From: RGIG8709 sp045537065
GTDB taxonomy: Bacteria; Bacillota; Clostridia; Monoglobales; Monoglobaceae
Assembly: GCA_045537065.1 (NCBI GenBank)
Contig: JAZSOT010000055.1
Location: 1-6,765, forward strand
Length of the DNA stretch: 6,765 bases
Direction: 5' to 3'
Shown: positions 5,622-6,765 of the stretch, one piece after another
Layout of the letters: the number at the start of each line of letters is the position of its first letter
Position numbering within the stretch: position 1 is the stretch's first letter
Notes under the pieces: model-generated
Seen by the model: the letters and a program-made list of their open reading frames with translations, nothing else
The model's database searches: none
What the model was told of the DNA's origin: nothing
Program-made: the position numbers and the translations under genes

Positions 5622-5652
5622 AAAAAAAATAGGGTAGGAATTTCCTACCCTA
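5622..5652 (-). terminator. Intrinsic terminator after the amidase gene
   Basis: On the minus strand a 10-bp perfect stem, TAGGGTAGGA / TCCTACCCTA, with a 3-nt loop is followed directly by eight Ts (5629-5622). It begins 3 nt past the amidase stop. It closes the minus-strand gene pair just before the pdaB break. Confidence 0.9.
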
Positions 5653-5655
5653 AAT

Positions 5656-6246
5656 TTATTTCTGATTCATAATATAGTTTACACATTTTCTTGCAAGCCA
5701 ATAAGAATCTGTATCTTCTTCTAACTTTTTTAACCAAAGTTCTTTATTTGTTATAATTCCTCTGTGAGCAAGCTCCCAAACTATATCATTTACGGTTGTT
5801 AGTTCTTTCATATTTACTCCTTTGATTATTTCGTCAATAGGAAAATTTCTACCCGGACAAGCTGTGTTAAATAAATCTTTATGATTTTTTATGCTTATAT
5901 TAGGATATATTTTTTTTACATAAGAAATAAGTTTTTGCCCCGCTTTAATTTGTTTGTCTGACATTGCTTCGCTTTCAAAGTTTCCTTCAAAACAAATTCC
6001 TATAGTTTTATTATTATATCCCTTGCAATGAGCTCCAATTTTATCTATTGGTCTTCCCTGAAAAACCTGACCGTCTTTTCGCACATAAAAGTGATAGCCT
6101 ATGCCCGAATAGCCGTTTTTTAAATGTTCGTTATGTATGCTATCTACATCACCATTGCCCGCTCTATGATGTAAAACAATATACTTAGTTGCACTTCTTG
6201 TAGATAAAGAACTATACCATTTATTATCTTTTTTTATTATATTCAT
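5656..6246 (-). CDS. N-acetylmuramoyl-L-alanine amidase (Amidase_2/PGRP fold), phage endolysin type
   Basis: This 196-residue zinc amidase of the T7-lysozyme/PGRP family cuts the bond between muramic acid and L-alanine in peptidoglycan. The catalytic domain covers about 20-142. Predicted zinc ligands are His26 in IVLHHRAG, His122 in NHKDL and Cys130 in ACPGRNF. Tyr51 in GIGYHFYVRKDG matches the catalytic tyrosine region, and GICFEGNF at 83-90 is the usual core strand. The position equivalent to T7 Lys128 is Thr128, a variant common in this family. The tail (150-196: VNDIVWELAHRGIITNKELW...YWLARKCVNYI) is a helical module I associate with clostridial phage lysins, and it probably binds the wall. 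No signal peptide is present, which fits holin-assisted release. It starts 3 bases past the upstream gene's stop, with AGAGGA inside that gene's last codons, so the two are coupled. Alternatively it is a cellular autolysin. Confidence 0.92.
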   Translation of the reverse strand: MNIIKKDNKWYSSLSTRSATKYIVLHHRAGNGDVDSIHNEHLKNGYSGIGYHFYVRKDGQVFQGRPIDKIGAHCKGYNNKTIGICFEGNFESEAMSDKQIKAGQKLISYVKKIYPNISIKNHKDLFNTACPGRNFPIDEIIKGVNMKELTTVNDIVWELAHRGIITNKELWLKKLEEDTDSYWLARKCVNYIMNQK

Positions 6247-6249
6247 CGG

Positions 6250-6765
6250 CTATTCCTCTACTTCATACAATATTCTATTATTGTTTGCTATAACATTGTC
6301 AATTTTCGATAACGCTCTGTCGACAATAATACACATGTCTCTACGAGTAATAAATCCATCAGGATTGAATTTTGTATCTGATACACCTTTTACAATATCT
6401 GATAAAAACATATTTTTTATTGCGTTAAAACCATAATCATCTTCTGGTACATCGTCGAAAGGTAGTTTGATTGGCTCTAAAAATACAGCGTAAATCTTAT
6501 CTACTTTATCTCTTGGGATTTCATCTCTACCCTCGTCTTCAAAATCAAGACCATATGAATTTTGATATATCCAACTGTTTGTCTTGTCGTTCCAACCAAC
6601 AATTGCAATGGCGTGATTTCCACTAAAATACTTACTTGATGTTGCGATGACAGCAACCTTATCTTCGTATTTACTTATAGCATCTTTGACACACATATCT
6701 CTTTTTGATTTATCAGCATAGCCAAGATTACAATAACCAGATAGTCTGTATTTTTCTGCTATTTC
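6250..6765 (-). CDS. Papain-like (C1) cysteine peptidase with C-terminal SLH repeat, 5' partial
   Basis: The frame is open to the right edge, giving 171 visible residues of a longer protein. An ATG at 6696 is internal and has no clear ribosome binding site. Counting from the first visible residue, GNHAIAIVGWND (50-61) holds the catalytic His51 and WIYQNSYG (65-72) the catalytic Asn69. These are the second half of a papain-fold active site; the catalytic cysteine must lie upstream, outside the window. From about residue 102 a single S-layer homology repeat follows: FDDVPEDDYGFNAIKNMF, then SDIVKGVSDTKFNPDGFITR and a closing helix. SLH repeats bind secondary cell-wall polymers, so the protein is expected to act on or at the envelope. 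It is upstream of, and tightly coupled to, the amidase gene. Presence of a signal peptide cannot be judged. A non-phage surface peptidase is the alternative reading. Confidence 0.8.
   Translation of the reverse strand, partial: EIAEKYRLSGYCNLGYADKSKRDMCVKDAISKYEDKVAVIATSSKYFSGNHAIAIVGWNDKTNSWIYQNSYGLDFEDEGRDEIPRDKVDKIYAVFLEPIKLPFDDVPEDDYGFNAIKNMFLSDIVKGVSDTKFNPDGFITRRDMCIIVDRALSKIDNVIANNNRILYEVEE

Noticed and set aside
1..6765. CRISPR array, insertion sequence or rRNA
   Set aside because: No regularly spaced repeats, transposase motifs or rRNA-like sequence were seen on either strand.

Overview
The window is AT-rich chromosomal DNA from a low-GC, spore-forming Firmicute, most likely of class Clostridia. 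The evidence is the start of a PdaB-type sporulation deacetylase, a PPi-type phosphofructokinase, strong GGAGG-type ribosome binding sites, consensus sigma-A promoters and an S-layer homology (SLH) domain. Genus or species cannot be read from the sequence.

Positions 1-1858 (+ strand) are the tail of a tightly packed operon. It holds the C-terminal end of an unrecognised protein, an SDR reductase that looks like YmfI (elongation factor P 5-aminopentanone reductase) more than biosynthetic FabG, and a GNAT acetyltransferase. Consecutive genes overlap by 14 and 4 bp, which suggests translational coupling.

Positions 1860-4585 (- strand) carry, in transcription order, a tRNA-Leu(CAG) with its own consensus promoter and terminator, then a proA-pfp operon. 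The proA promoter has a perfect 17-bp inverted repeat filling its -35/-10 spacer, a strong operator candidate. The operon ends at an intrinsic terminator lying inside the 3' coding end of the convergent acetyltransferase gene.

Positions 4586-5302 hold the divergent promoters of the tRNA and of a small 85-residue protein. The leader of the small gene contains a perfect 18-bp palindrome. The rest is the upstream region of pdaB.

Positions 5303-6765 are the most interesting part. A pdaB gene with an intact start, ribosome binding site and membrane anchor runs normally into the first NodB catalytic motif, then stops at codon 67. The next DNA encodes no deacetylase in any forward frame. It carries two minus-strand, cell-wall-directed genes: a phage-like Amidase_2 endolysin and a papain-like peptidase with an SLH repeat, which is cut by the window edge. 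This looks like one end of a prophage or prophage-like element inserted in a sporulation gene. The pattern recalls the known sporulation-gene-interrupting elements (skin in sigK, SP-beta in spsM), but the other end of the element is not visible.
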